A DNA stretch of 15,853 bases from an uncultured Lachnospira sp. (GCA_934358235.1 CAKRKK010000035.1:1-15853); one strand, 5' to 3'; counted from the stretch's first letter, positions 1-8,344 are shown. Made by a program: numbers and translations. The notes: generated by a model not told the origin, from the sequence alone.

Positions 1-1557
1 CCTGACATAATCATCCGTCTTTTCCACACACGAGAATTCAGTTCTTACATAACCTCCAACTCTGTTATACTTAACACAATTTCCATATATATTAAGAAAT
101 ATCTGCCTTAAATGGAGCGGACTTCCATACACATACGGATACAGCACATCCCCTGAAGGCTTTTCATATTCAATGTTTACACCACCATCTGCCGCCCTCT
201 GTTCAATTATAGTAATAACATCCTTTGCAAGCTGGTTTAAATCTATAACCTCATATGAAAGCTCTATATTATCTGTTTCCAGCTTACTCATCTGTAATAT
301 ATCATTAATAAGCAGCAACAAATGATTGGCAGCAACCATCATCTTCTGTCTGTTTGCATTAATAAGCTCGATATCATTCATATGTTTTTCATCTATCTTA
401 AGAAGACCTATTATTCCATTAAGTGGAGTTCTTATATCATGTGTCATTCTAGAAAGAAATCCCGACTTGGCTGCATTGGCTTTTTCCTCCCTTATAACAG
501 CCTCCTTTAGCTGTTCGTTCTTCCAGGCAAGCTCGGCAGCATACTGCTTCTGAAGCACATTCTGTTCAGCCTCGTAGCCTCTTGCCGTTTTCCATCTTGC
601 CATATTAAATATTATTACTATAACCATATATACTGTAAATGTATATAATATATGTGATGCAGTCTGTTCAAATATATACTTTTCAGGCAGATATATATAC
701 ACATAATAATTTCTTCCCTTTTTCATCAGGCCAAAGTTATGTGCCCTTGAACCATCATCTGGCTTTGCCTGCTTGAGTATTCCGCTTGAGGAGCTGTCTT
801 TTATCTTTTTAAGAATGTTATAGTTGTCAACATCATCACCTATCATGCTCTCATTACTTGATGCTATTATTCTCTCACCACTAGTCACCACGACTGTTCC
901 TTGCTCCCTTGCATAATAACCTGCTAGTATATGCTTAAAGGACAGGTTATAATCATCAACATATTCCGCACTTGTATGATAATATGTGGCTACAACTCCG
1001 CTTTTATCTTCAAGTCCACAGGCAGCAAGGTCTATATATGAACCATCATTACAATTAATACGTGCGCAATACATCTTCTTTTCCTTGTCACAAACATCAA
1101 TAAGTGAGCTTCTGTCTAAATATTCCTTTAGCTGTTCTACACCGGTTTCATCCTCATAATATTGATTCTTAAGCTCTCCCTGTCTGTCAAGAATAATAAC
1201 GCCCGTAAGATAACACTCCTGCACATTATTCTTTAAAAAGGTCTCTCCATATATGTAGGAATCATCCTTTCCCTGCTGCTTTTCGTATGATATATTATTT
1301 CTTATCTGTCTGGAGCTTACAACCATTCTCATAAGACTCTTTGACTCTGAGGCAAGGTTGAGTCTTTTAAAGCTGTTACACTGCTCATTAATATATGCAG
1401 CAGTATCTGTCAGATTCTTCTGTGACTTTAAAAGATCTGTCCTTATGGCACAGGCTGCAACGACAGTAATAAGTATAATACCACATATAACCTCAAGCAG
1501 ATATACAAGTACCAGCTTTCTTCTGGTAACCGGTCTGGAAATATTCTTACTTTTCAT
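1..1557 (-). CDS. Membrane sensor histidine kinase (C-terminus beyond window)
   Basis: 519 residues are visible, starting at an ATG preceded by GGAGG nine bases upstream and overlapping the end of the upstream binding-protein gene by 11 bases. Residues about 14-38 form a first membrane helix. Residues about 40-300 form an extracellular sensing region, and about 302-320 a second membrane helix, followed by a charged, probably coiled-coil linker. A HisKA dimerisation domain follows, with the H-box RMTHDIRTPLN and predicted phospho-accepting His373 (codon 439-441). The start of the HATPase domain shows the N-box (LRQIFLNIYGNCVKYN, about 482-497), and the rest lies off the left edge, so a receiver domain (hybrid kinase) may or may not be present. 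The protein should autophosphorylate in response to an extracellular signal. The overlapping solute-binding lipoprotein is the likely ligand-binding partner, by context only. Kinase identity is secure; the ligand and response regulator are unknown. Confidence 0.93.
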   Translation of the reverse strand, partial: MKSKNISRPVTRRKLVLVYLLEVICGIILITVVAACAIRTDLLKSQKNLTDTAAYINEQCNSFKRLNLASESKSLMRMVVSSRQIRNNISYEKQQGKDDSYIYGETFLKNNVQECYLTGVIILDRQGELKNQYYEDETGVEQLKEYLDRSSLIDVCDKEKKMYCARINCNDGSYIDLAACGLEDKSGVVATYYHTSAEYVDDYNLSFKHILAGYYAREQGTVVVTSGERIIASSNESMIGDDVDNYNILKKIKDSSSSGILKQAKPDDGSRAHNFGLMKKGRNYYVYIYLPEKYIFEQTASHILYTFTVYMVIVIIFNMARWKTARGYEAEQNVLQKQYAAELAWKNEQLKEAVIREEKANAAKSGFLSRMTHDIRTPLNGIIGLLKIDEKHMNDIELINANRQKMMVAANHLLLLINDILQMSKLETDNIELSYEVIDLNQLAKDVITIIEQRAADGGVNIEYEKPSGDVLYPYVYGSPLHLRQIFLNIYGNCVKYNRVGGYVRTEFSCVEKTDDYVR

Positions 1558-2368
1558 AGTCTTCAACCTCCAGATATTCATCTACATCATCAAGATACTT
1601 TTCTAGTATCTTCCTCTGTGTACCATCAATGCGCATCTGATTAAGTATTTGTGTAAGCTCTACATCAAGCCCGCGCACATCATTCTTATCAAATGCAACA
1701 CCAAGTCCTACATTAAGCAGCGGCTCATCAAGTATTCTGAATTCTATATCATAATCCTTCATATATTGTTTTATAGCCGTCTTGTGCGCCGCTATGCCAT
1801 CCACATAGCCCTTACTTAAAACCGGATATATGAGTTCCCTGTCCTGCAGTGCAATTAGTGACCTTATAGAAGGAATTCTCTCATCTGTCCTGTTTAAAAA
1901 CAACTCCTCCGGCTTTGTTGTTATCTGTACTGCAATCGTCTTATCCTCAAGATCGCTTAATTTATATATATCACTATTAACATTTACAGCAACAACCTGT
2001 TGGCTCACCATATAAGGTCCAGCCCATCTGTATTCATTCTCTCTGCCATTTATGCTGAAGCTGCCCCATACACAATCCACACTTCCATTTGCTAACAGCG
2101 TATCCTTATCTTCCCAGTTGATGCATACGAATCGTGCCTTATATCCCATTCTTCTGAATGCTTCTGTTGCAAGGTCAACATCTATGCCTGTCGCATTACC
2201 ATCAGCATCTTCATACTTAAACGGAGGATAATTATCACTCCCGACAATTATAACCGGCAGCTCCTCATAATCCACAACTGTACTATCCGCCGTTTTTTGA
2301 CACCCACACAGGGCACACAGTATTACACCATACATTCCTAGTATGGCAAGCAATTTCCTTATATACAT
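1547..2368 (-). CDS. Family 3 extracellular solute-binding lipoprotein (amino-acid type)
   Basis: A 273-residue protein with a lipoprotein signal: a basic start, a hydrophobic stretch, then the lipobox LCGC with Cys23 as the lipidated residue. The mature part has the SBP_bac_3 pattern: an early PPFKYEDADGNATGIDVDL block (about 48-66), a middle VDCVWGSF block (about 97-104), and a C-terminal RKILEKYL helix. Such proteins bind polar amino acids or similar small ligands at the outer face of the membrane. The start is supported by an AGAGGG ribosome binding site just upstream. There is no ABC permease or ATPase beside it. Instead the gene overlaps a sensor histidine kinase by 11 bases, which implies translational coupling and suggests that this protein presents a ligand to the kinase rather than feeding a transporter. 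Family assignment is strong; the ligand and the sensing role are inferred. Confidence 0.88.
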   Translation of the reverse strand: MYIRKLLAILGMYGVILCALCGCQKTADSTVVDYEELPVIIVGSDNYPPFKYEDADGNATGIDVDLATEAFRRMGYKARFVCINWEDKDTLLANGSVDCVWGSFSINGRENEYRWAGPYMVSQQVVAVNVNSDIYKLSDLEDKTIAVQITTKPEELFLNRTDERIPSIRSLIALQDRELIYPVLSKGYVDGIAAHKTAIKQYMKDYDIEFRILDEPLLNVGLGVAFDKNDVRGLDVELTQILNQMRIDGTQRKILEKYLDDVDEYLEVEDYEK

Positions 2369-2561
2369 ATTTTCCCTCTTTTCCCACTCTGCTTCGTAAG
2401 CTATATATTATGATATACAGGGTTATCTTCATAGATTACATTTCCTGTATCATCATATTTATCAAGTATAATACAATCTTTAAAATATTACTAACTAAAT
2501 CTTAACAAAATATAAAATATATGCTATTATACATAAAAATCAGGAAAGGATTGCAATTAGT
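2369..2561. other. AT-rich divergent intergenic region
   Basis: This 193-base gap separates the minus-strand binding-protein/kinase pair from the plus-strand unknown gene, so it should hold two outward-facing promoters. A good plus-strand promoter is visible and listed separately. On the minus strand only weak AT-rich -10-like strings are present, without a convincing -35, so no promoter is called there. No hairpin followed by a T-tract and no long inverted repeat was seen. Confidence 0.6.
2502..2530 (+). promoter_or_regulatory. Sigma-A-type promoter with extended -10
   Basis: A -35 box TTAACA (2502-2507) is followed after exactly 17 bases by TATTAT (2525-2530), which is preceded by TG at 2522-2523 (TGC-TATTAT, an extended -10). 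It sits about 30 bases upstream of the ATG at 2562, with an AGGAAAGGA ribosome binding site in between. It should drive the secreted unknown protein and possibly the two small proteins after it. Confidence 0.65.
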
Positions 2562-3080
2562 ATGAAAAAAAGAACACTAAGACTTATTAATTACATACTT
2601 ATAATTATTGTTCTTTTTGGCACCATGTGTCTTGATAAAGTTCAGGCATGTACAGATAGCAGCCTTACTGATTCTATTTATCAGAATGATACCTGTTCAT
2701 ATAGCTTAAAGCAGCAGGACCTGTATGTATATACCGGTTATTCTGATAATACCAATAATAATTCTGACAATGCTTTAAAAGCTATTGAAGCAGGCTGCCA
2801 GAGCGGAAGAGTCTTTGCAACTCCTATCACCGCTATTGATGATTCACAGCCTTGCACCATACAAATGTTAGGTAATTCTAACTCTAACATATCTGAAGCA
2901 GTAACTACCAGAGCCTGTGTACGTTATTCTGCCAGAATTAATGCTCTGCTTATGTCAGCTTCTTCTGACGTTATTATTAATAATGAGCATTATCTTACAT
3001 ATAACAGATCTATGGATAATCTTTTTTCAATCCAGACGATAGTCGTCAATTATATCCACAATACGGACGGTGAAAAATAA
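2562..3080 (+). CDS. Secreted or membrane-anchored protein of unknown function
   Basis: I do not recognise this 172-residue protein. It starts with a basic MKKRTLR segment, then a hydrophobic stretch (about 10-22). A cleavage point after VQA near residue 29 would leave a mature chain beginning with Cys. The sequence around Cys23 (FGTMC) is a poor lipobox, so ordinary secretion or an uncleaved anchor are both possible. The exported part is rich in Asn, Ser and Thr and contains several Cys residues (about 46, 79, 93 and 118) that could form disulfides. It has no enzyme motif that I can see. The start is supported by AGGAAAGGA upstream and a near-consensus promoter at 2502-2530. It stands alone on the plus strand, followed by two tiny membrane-protein genes on the same strand. 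The coding call rests on ORF length, signal peptide and upstream signals. Confidence 0.7.
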   Translation: MKKRTLRLINYILIIIVLFGTMCLDKVQACTDSSLTDSIYQNDTCSYSLKQQDLYVYTGYSDNTNNNSDNALKAIEAGCQSGRVFATPITAIDDSQPCTIQMLGNSNSNISEAVTTRACVRYSARINALLMSASSDVIINNEHYLTYNRSMDNLFSIQTIVVNYIHNTDGEK

Positions 3081-3119
3081 GCTGTCAGCTCTTTAACTAT
3101 ATTTACAATGTATTTATTC

Positions 3120-3125
3120 TATAAT
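3120..3125 (+). promoter_or_regulatory. Isolated TATAAT, possible -10 box
   Basis: A perfect TATAAT lies 66 bases before the ATG of the 47-residue ORF, in an AT-rich gap of 111 bases. No good -35 hexamer sits at 16-18 bases upstream; TTTACA is only 12 bases away and TTTAAC 22 bases away. It is a weak candidate start site for the small-protein genes. Confidence 0.25.
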
Positions 3126-3191
3126 AACTAAGTTTTTTATATTTAGTGCAAAACAACTATTTACTAAATTATTAAAAAAGAGGCATTGATT

Positions 3192-3335
3192 ATGAATATT
3201 TTAACATATATAGCTATTGCTGTAGGCGGAATTGTAGCCGTAGGTTCTACATTAAGTATTACATTTGGAATAATAGGGACTATTATTTACAAAATCCTGC
3301 GTTCCATCAGATACAGAATATCTTTATTTGACTAA
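3192..3335 (+). CDS. Small membrane protein, 47 residues, unknown function
   Basis: A short ORF with a convincing AAAGAGG ribosome binding site eight bases before its ATG. The protein is one long hydrophobic helix: residues about 3-34 are mostly Ile, Val, Ala, Gly, Leu and Thr with small-residue runs (AVGGIVAVG). A positively charged tail (KILRSIRYR, about 34-42) would stay in the cytoplasm by the positive-inside rule. I recognise no family. It lies 111 bases after the secreted unknown gene and 57 bases before another tiny membrane protein on the same strand. It could be a small regulatory membrane protein, a toxin-like or bacteriocin-like peptide, or a partner of a neighbour. A spurious ORF is possible, but the ribosome binding site together with a clean amphipathic layout argues against it. 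Confidence 0.5.
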   Translation: MNILTYIAIAVGGIVAVGSTLSITFGIIGTIIYKILRSIRYRISLFD

Positions 3336-3392
3336 ATAAGCACACAGGTAATGGATTAATGATGAAAATTCCAATTACAGAACGGAGGTTAT

Positions 3393-3521
3393 ATGGCAGG
3401 AAATATAACAGTTGGTATTGTTATACTTCTTATAATCGGTGGAATTATATTCGGCTGCTGGATAGACAGAGCTGATATAAAGAACGCTGATAAGAATAAC
3501 GATAAGAATACCAATAATTAA
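3393..3521 (+). CDS. Small membrane protein, 42 residues, FeoB-associated-like N-terminus
   Basis: An ORF of 42 codons with GGAGG four bases before the ATG. Residues about 5-24 form one membrane helix (NITVGIVILLIIGGIIFGC); the remainder is a hydrophilic Asp/Asn/Lys-rich tail (DIKNADKNNDKN). The opening MAGNITVGIVIL resembles the start of the FeoB-associated Cys-rich membrane protein family, but the Cys-rich tail of that family is missing; only one Cys (at the helix end) is present, and no feo gene is nearby. I therefore do not assign that function. It precedes the convergent terminator hairpin by about 40 bases, so it is probably the last gene of the plus-strand unit. An overlapping frame starting at 3361 was considered and rejected because it has no ribosome binding site. 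Confidence 0.5.
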   Translation: MAGNITVGIVILLIIGGIIFGCWIDRADIKNADKNNDKNTNN

Positions 3522-3561
3522 ATTATGAATATTAATAATTGAATAACTAACAACCCTAAAC

Positions 3562-3600
3562 GGGCACTGGCGATTGACATAAATCACCAGTGCCCATTTT
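3562..3600 (+). terminator. Convergent (possibly bidirectional) rho-independent terminator
   Basis: A 14-bp stem with one C/A mismatch: the left arm at 3562-3575 begins GGGCACTGG, the right arm at 3582-3595 ends CCAGTGCCC, and the loop is 6 bases. On the plus strand it is followed by ATTTTGCTTT, a usable T-tract, so it terminates the small-protein unit. The cysN gene converges from the other side, and its stop lies 55 bases away. On the minus strand the hairpin is followed by GTTTAGGG, a weaker tail, so it may also stop the sulfate operon. Confidence 0.8.
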
Positions 3601-3650
3601 GCTTTATACATTTTATGAAATATTTAATTATATTAAGGCTGACTGCTCAT

Positions 3651-5366
3651 TTAGATAACGTACTCCCATACCTCATCCTTGAATACTATTTTTCTATAAG
3701 CTCCAAAGTCTGTCCATTTATTAAAGAACGTATCATTAAGGCTGTTCCTGCCTTCCTTGATTGCAGCTAACTCCTCAAGCAGCTTATCATAATCCTCTTT
3801 GCCTGACAGCTTAACACCAAAGCCTCTGCTATTAATAACTGGAAGTCCTGTATATGCATAATCCTCTATCTTCTCTATGGATTCTATTCTCTTATTTCTT
3901 ACTGTAACTGCCACTCTGTCTCTGAATACTAATATATCAAAGCTATCAGGATAGCTGTAGGAATCACCGTTTACGTTAATCTCCTGTCCAACTGTATAAT
4001 TCTTTCCAGCAGGACTTACCTTTGATACTGTTGCACTTTCCAGATTATAGTAATATTCTTCGAATATATCTGCATTTCCCTTTATGCTGCCATTAACAAA
4101 TGCACACTTTACTTCCTTCTTATCATATGCACTTGTATCTGTAACAACGCCGCAGGCTGAGGTCATATTGCTTATTCTGTCTATCAGTATAAGCTCACCG
4201 AGTGTCTTATGTTTAGCGAATTCATCAATAACAACAGGCTCCTGAAGTCCTATATCACATACTGCGATTTCATTCTTGCTAAGTCCGTTAGCCTGTATAA
4301 ACTTACCCGTATTAACATCTATCTTATACTGGATATTCTTTAATACACCAAGCACCTGTTTTGTGCCTATTTTTACAATATAGTCCTTACCAACTGTCAG
4401 TTCTTCATCATCCATCCAAAGCATTGTTGCTGTAAAAGACTTAATAACAGGAAGTGTTGTACTTGCTGCAAGAACACAGCCCCTTGACACATCAACCTCC
4501 TTATCAAGCTGTATAGTAACAGGCTGTCCAACCTGTGCACTCTGGCTATCCTTATCACCTACAAGAATACTCTTGACATTAGCTGTTTCTCCACTTGGAA
4601 GTGTTGTGATTTCATCTCCGACAGCTACCACACCTGACTCAATCTGTCCCTGAAAACCTCTGAATGTGTGGTCAGGACGGCAAACTCTTTGAACAGGCAT
4701 ATAAAAGCCCTCTTCCTGCTTCTTCTCACTTACATCAACATTTTCAAGATATGTAAGAAGTGCCTCACCATCATACCAAGGTGTATTATCTGACTTCTTA
4801 GTGATATTATCACCCTCTGTTGCAGAAACCGGGATAATCTTAACACTTGCAAGTCCTAATTCCTTAGACAGCTCATCTATCTGGGCTGTAATCTCATCGA
4901 ATCTTTCTTTAGAGTATCCCACAAGATCCATCTTATTAACTGCAAACACAAAGTACTTAATTCCCATAAGTGCACATATTCTTGCATGTCTTTTGGTCTG
5001 GACAAGCACGCCCTGCTTCGCATCTATAAGAATGATTGCCAGATCTGCAAATGATGCACCAACCGCCATATTTCTTGTATATTCTTCATGTCCTGGTGTA
5101 TCGGCTACGATAAAGCTTCTTTTATCCGTTGTAAAGTATCTGTATGCAACGTCGATGGTGATGCCCTGCTCTCTCTCTGCCATAAGTCCATCCAGAAGAA
5201 GTGAGTAGTCAATCGCCCCACCGCGGCTTCCAACCTTACTGTCAAGCTCCAAAGCCTTTTCCTGATCGGCATATAAAAGCTTTGAGTCATATAATATATG
5301 TCCTATTAATGTAGACTTTCCATCATCCACGCTTCCGCATGTTATAAACTTTAATAATCCTATCAT
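3651..5366 (-). CDS. cysN: Sulfate adenylyltransferase subunit 1 (GTPase) with C-terminal extension
   Basis: CysN is the GTPase subunit of ATP sulfurylase; GTP hydrolysis drives CysD to make APS from sulfate and ATP in the cytoplasm. The translation-factor GTPase motifs are intact: P-loop GSVDDGKST (11-19), DTPGHEEY (89-96) and NKMD (144-147), followed by two beta-barrel domains up to LIDRISN near 394-400. I chose the ATG one base after the cysD stop because the family starts with LLKFITCGSVDDGKST; a longer frame opens at 5468 but only reads back into cysD. The protein is 571 residues, about 100 longer than E. coli CysN (475). The extra C-terminal part (about 430-571) has no P-loop, so it is not an APS kinase (CysC) domain; its role is unknown. 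It is the last gene of the sulfate operon, ending near the convergent terminator. Confidence 0.93.
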   Translation of the reverse strand: MIGLLKFITCGSVDDGKSTLIGHILYDSKLLYADQEKALELDSKVGSRGGAIDYSLLLDGLMAEREQGITIDVAYRYFTTDKRSFIVADTPGHEEYTRNMAVGASFADLAIILIDAKQGVLVQTKRHARICALMGIKYFVFAVNKMDLVGYSKERFDEITAQIDELSKELGLASVKIIPVSATEGDNITKKSDNTPWYDGEALLTYLENVDVSEKKQEEGFYMPVQRVCRPDHTFRGFQGQIESGVVAVGDEITTLPSGETANVKSILVGDKDSQSAQVGQPVTIQLDKEVDVSRGCVLAASTTLPVIKSFTATMLWMDDEELTVGKDYIVKIGTKQVLGVLKNIQYKIDVNTGKFIQANGLSKNEIAVCDIGLQEPVVIDEFAKHKTLGELILIDRISNMTSACGVVTDTSAYDKKEVKCAFVNGSIKGNADIFEEYYYNLESATVSKVSPAGKNYTVGQEINVNGDSYSYPDSFDILVFRDRVAVTVRNKRIESIEKIEDYAYTGLPVINSRGFGVKLSGKEDYDKLLEELAAIKEGRNSLNDTFFNKWTDFGAYRKIVFKDEVWEYVI

Positions 5367-5367
5367 C

Positions 5368-6267
5368 TTAGAAATACCCCTCTCTCTTTCTTCTTTCCAT
5401 ACTTCCTGCTGCTTCATTATCAATAACTCTTGTGGTTCTTTCAGAAGATACAGCACTAAGTGTTTCATCGATTATCTCATCAAGAGTTGTTGCATCCGAC
5501 TCTATACCACCTGTTAAAGGATAGCAGCCAAGAGTTCTAAAACGTACATTTCTGTATTCTATCTTTTCACCCTCTCTTAGCTTGAAACGGTCATCATCAA
5601 CCATTATAAGCATTCCATCTCTTTCAACAACAGGCCGCTTGTCTGCATAGTAAAGAGGTACAATATCAATATTCTCTCTTTTAATATACTGCCATATATC
5701 TGTTTCAGTCCAGTTAGATATAGGAAATACTCTTATACTCTCGCCCTTGTTTATACGTGAGTTATAAAGCTTCCACATTTCTGGTCTTTGGTTTTTAGGA
5801 TCCCAGGCCTGGTTTTCGTTTCTGAATGAGAATATTCTTTCCTTAGCCCTTGACTTTTCTTCATCTCTTCTGCCGCCACCAAACGCTGCTGTAAAACCAT
5901 ATTTGTTAAGAGCCTGCTTTAAAGCCTGTGTCTTCATAATATCTGTATACACTGAGCCATAATCGAATGGATTAATTCCCTTCTTAACACCATCCTCGTT
6001 AATATATTCAAGCATTTCAATACCAAGCTTCTTAGCTGTTTCATCTCTGAACTTGATCATTTCCTTAAACTTCCAGGTTGTATTAACGTGAAGAAATGGA
6101 AAAGGTGGCTTTTCTGGGTAAAATGCTTTCATAGCAAGATGAAGCATTACCGAACTGTCCTTTCCTATTGAGTAAAGCATAACCGGCTTTTCACATTCAG
6201 CCGCTACCTCTCTGATTATATATATTGCCTCAGCTTCAAGCTGGTCAAGATGCGATAATTCTGCCAT
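5368..6267 (-). CDS. cysD: Sulfate adenylyltransferase subunit 2 (ATP pyrophosphatase)
   Basis: CysD is the catalytic subunit of ATP sulfurylase (sulfate + ATP to APS + pyrophosphate). The 299 residues closely match the family length (302 in E. coli). Visible signatures are the PP-loop SIGKDSS (33-39), the [15 protein letters not shown] block (130-144), the [11 protein letters not shown] and [14 protein letters not shown] blocks, and the typical C-terminus [12 protein letters not shown]. The frame extends to an ATG at 6300 that overlaps the aprB stop (TGATG). I prefer the ATG at 6267 because AGGAAGG sits eight bases before it and the family begins at the equivalent of [12 protein letters not shown]. 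It lies 32 bases after aprB and one base before cysN, so it is clearly co-transcribed. Confidence 0.96.
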   Translation of the reverse strand: MAELSHLDQLEAEAIYIIREVAAECEKPVMLYSIGKDSSVMLHLAMKAFYPEKPPFPFLHVNTTWKFKEMIKFRDETAKKLGIEMLEYINEDGVKKGINPFDYGSVYTDIMKTQALKQALNKYGFTAAFGGGRRDEEKSRAKERIFSFRNENQAWDPKNQRPEMWKLYNSRINKGESIRVFPISNWTETDIWQYIKRENIDIVPLYYADKRPVVERDGMLIMVDDDRFKLREGEKIEYRNVRFRTLGCYPLTGGIESDATTLDEIIDETLSAVSSERTTRVIDNEAAGSMERRKREGYF

Positions 6268-6299
6268 TGTTTTATCCTTCCTTTCTTTATCCATATACA

Positions 6300-6614
6300 T
6301 CAGTACTTATTAGATTCTTTTTTATTAATTACTATTGTTTCCCTGCTGCCATCTGTTTTATCTATGTTCCAGTTAAGATAGTCTCCTTTGGAGGTCACAC
6401 TCATTTTACTGCCCATACCGCCCATATCAGCTCCTAAGTATAAGGCGATAGCCTCAAACTTACATTCCTTAAGACACGATGAACATCCCCAGCAGTCCCT
6501 CGGATACTTTATATATGCTTTCTTATCCTGTCCCAGCTTTATGAGACTTCCAGGACAGACTGTACTACATTGTCCACATCCGACACATTTATTCTTATTA
6601 ATTACTATGCTCAT
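6300..6614 (-). CDS. aprB: APS reductase beta subunit, 2x[4Fe-4S] ferredoxin type
   Basis: A 104-residue ferredoxin-like protein that passes electrons to the FAD of AprA. It has two complete cluster motifs: [12 protein letters not shown] (Cys10, 13, 16, 20) and [11 protein letters not shown] (Cys41, 44, 47, 51). The CWxC second motif is typical of AprB. The family in dissimilatory sulfate reducers is roughly 150 residues with a long tail wrapping AprA; here only about 50 residues follow the second cluster, so the tail is short. I chose the ATG at 6614 because AAGAGGTGA precedes it; an in-frame GTG nine bases upstream lies inside that ribosome binding site. It overlaps the aprA end by 17 bases, indicating coupled translation in near 1:1 ratio. 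The electron donor is not encoded nearby. Confidence 0.88.
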   Translation of the reverse strand: MSIVINKNKCVGCGQCSTVCPGSLIKLGQDKKAYIKYPRDCWGCSSCLKECKFEAIALYLGADMGGMGSKMSVTSKGDYLNWNIDKTDGSRETIVINKKESNKY

Positions 6615-8310
6615 ATGTCTCACCTCTTCCTACAAGCTTTCTGAATATAACCTCTATGTTATCACCCTGTTTTCTTGTGTTAACATACTTAAGCCATTCC
6701 TCTGACTTATCAGGATAATCAAGATTCTCAGCAAAGCTGTGCCATCTTGTTTCCTTTCTTGCCCTTAAATGTTCTATAAGCACCTGACAGATTGTAAGTC
6801 TTTCCTTTAACTCATACACAAACATAAGCTCGTGATAATCTGTCGCTGACACCTTAAAAGAAAGTGTAACAAGCTGTCCAATCTTCTGCTTTGCAAGCTC
6901 AAGCTGCTTTTCATTAAACTGATAATGGCTTCCTATACCACCAGCATAGGTATCCATTACCTTCTGCATAGCCTCCTCAAGCTGTTCTGTTGAGAACACT
7001 TCCTCCTGCCTTTGAAGATATGCATTGTATTCAGCAAGCTTGTTATTTACGAATTCATTAATATACTCATCACTTGCATTTACAAGGCTGCTATCCTGTA
7101 TACCCTCTTCACTAAGAGTCTTTACTATATCTATGGCAGCTATTTCCCCCTCTGCCATAGCACCGGTTACATACTTTTGTGGACATCCTCCTGCAACATC
7201 CCCTGCCGCATATAGACCATCTATTGTGGTTTTTCTGTTTGTATCTACCCAGTAACCACTTGCTGTATGACCACCAACAATATATGGCTCTGTTCCTTCT
7301 ATCTCAACATTCTGTTCACTTGGATTCTTTCCTGCTTCAATCCACTTAAGTGTCTGGCTTGGTGCCATGTTAAGATATGCTTTTTTTAAGGCTTCATCCT
7401 GTTCACTGCTTATTCCTTCTGTTCTAAGATAACATGGACCTCGTCCCTTAATATTCTCCATTACAGTTCCGTATACACGCTGCGAAGTTGTAATGCCATA
7501 TTTGTCCTCATATATCTCGCCCTTTGAGTTTATCTGCTTTGCCCCGACACCCTGTGCAATAGTTCCTGTTGGTGCTATTGTATCCTTACATCTTAATGCT
7601 ATAAATCTCATCTCAAATGTTGTCATCTCAGCCCCTGCATTAATTCCCATTGCATATCCTGCTCCGGTATTAAAAGGAGGATACCACATCTTATGTCTGG
7701 AAAATCCAGGATTATTAGGCTTATAAAGACCTGCTGCACCACCTGTTGCACATAAGACCTTCCTTGCCCTTATCTCATACGCATATCCATCATCTATATT
7801 AAATCCAACTGCTCCAAGAACTTTTCCAGCCTCAACTATGTAATCTGTTATATTAAGCCGGTTTATAACAGTTACTCCATCAAGTGCCTCTACTGCTGAT
7901 GCAAGTATTGGCTTAATATTTTCTCCGTTAATCTTTATATTACGGTTACCCCTTGCAACATACTTTCCATTCTCGTCCTTTAATATTACAAGACCTAGCT
8001 TTTCCATCTTTGCCGTAACTTCATTAAGTCTTTCTGACATGGTAAGCAGCAGATCCTCTCTTACGATACCATCAGCATCTTTTTTAGCATAATCAACATA
8101 ATCCTCAGGCTTTCTGCCTTCGACTATATACGCATTGATAGCATTAACACCTGCTGCAAGACATCCGCTCCTTTTTATATTAGCCTTCTCAGCTATAATA
8201 ATACTGGCATCTGACTGCTCCCTTATTGATAATGCTGCATAACAGCCTGCTGTGCCTCCACCTATTATAAGAACATCTGTTGTAAACCTTTTTAAACCAT
8301 TTATCTTCAT
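6598..8310 (-). CDS. aprA: Adenylylsulfate (APS) reductase alpha subunit, FAD-containing
   Basis: AprA reduces APS to sulfite and AMP using FAD. The 570-residue protein starts with a Rossmann FAD-binding site (DVLIIGGGTAG, GGGTAG at 17-22) and belongs to the fumarate reductase/succinate dehydrogenase flavoprotein superfamily. AprA rather than SdhA/FrdA is indicated by SGCLAAGVNAINAYI (48-62), the RHKMWYPPFNTG block (205-216), GGHTASGYW (346-354), the partner aprB, and its position between sulfate transporter and ATP sulfurylase genes. The ATG at 8310 was chosen because AAAGGAG lies a few bases upstream and the flavin motif then falls at the expected place. In this setting the enzyme is probably assimilatory and replaces the CysC/CysH route. 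The clade (assimilatory or dissimilatory) cannot be settled without a tree. Confidence 0.9.
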   Translation of the reverse strand: MKINGLKRFTTDVLIIGGGTAGCYAALSIREQSDASIIIAEKANIKRSGCLAAGVNAINAYIVEGRKPEDYVDYAKKDADGIVREDLLLTMSERLNEVTAKMEKLGLVILKDENGKYVARGNRNIKINGENIKPILASAVEALDGVTVINRLNITDYIVEAGKVLGAVGFNIDDGYAYEIRARKVLCATGGAAGLYKPNNPGFSRHKMWYPPFNTGAGYAMGINAGAEMTTFEMRFIALRCKDTIAPTGTIAQGVGAKQINSKGEIYEDKYGITTSQRVYGTVMENIKGRGPCYLRTEGISSEQDEALKKAYLNMAPSQTLKWIEAGKNPSEQNVEIEGTEPYIVGGHTASGYWVDTNRKTTIDGLYAAGDVAGGCPQKYVTGAMAEGEIAAIDIVKTLSEEGIQDSSLVNASDEYINEFVNNKLAEYNAYLQRQEEVFSTEQLEEAMQKVMDTYAGGIGSHYQFNEKQLELAKQKIGQLVTLSFKVSATDYHELMFVYELKERLTICQVLIEHLRARKETRWHSFAENLDYPDKSEEWLKYVNTRKQGDNIEVIFRKLVGRGETYEHSN

Positions 8311-8344
8311 AAGCACTCCTTTTTTATGCAATCCGGTTACATCA

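Noticed and set aside
3375..3611. Minus-strand 78-codon frame over the small-protein gene and the hairpin
   Set aside because: It runs through the terminator stem and opposite a better-supported small ORF, with no ribosome binding site.
4801..5208. Plus-strand open frame of 135 codons inside cysN
   Set aside because: It is antisense to the conserved GTPase domain and has no ribosome binding site or recognisable protein; it is a by-product of codon use on the other strand.
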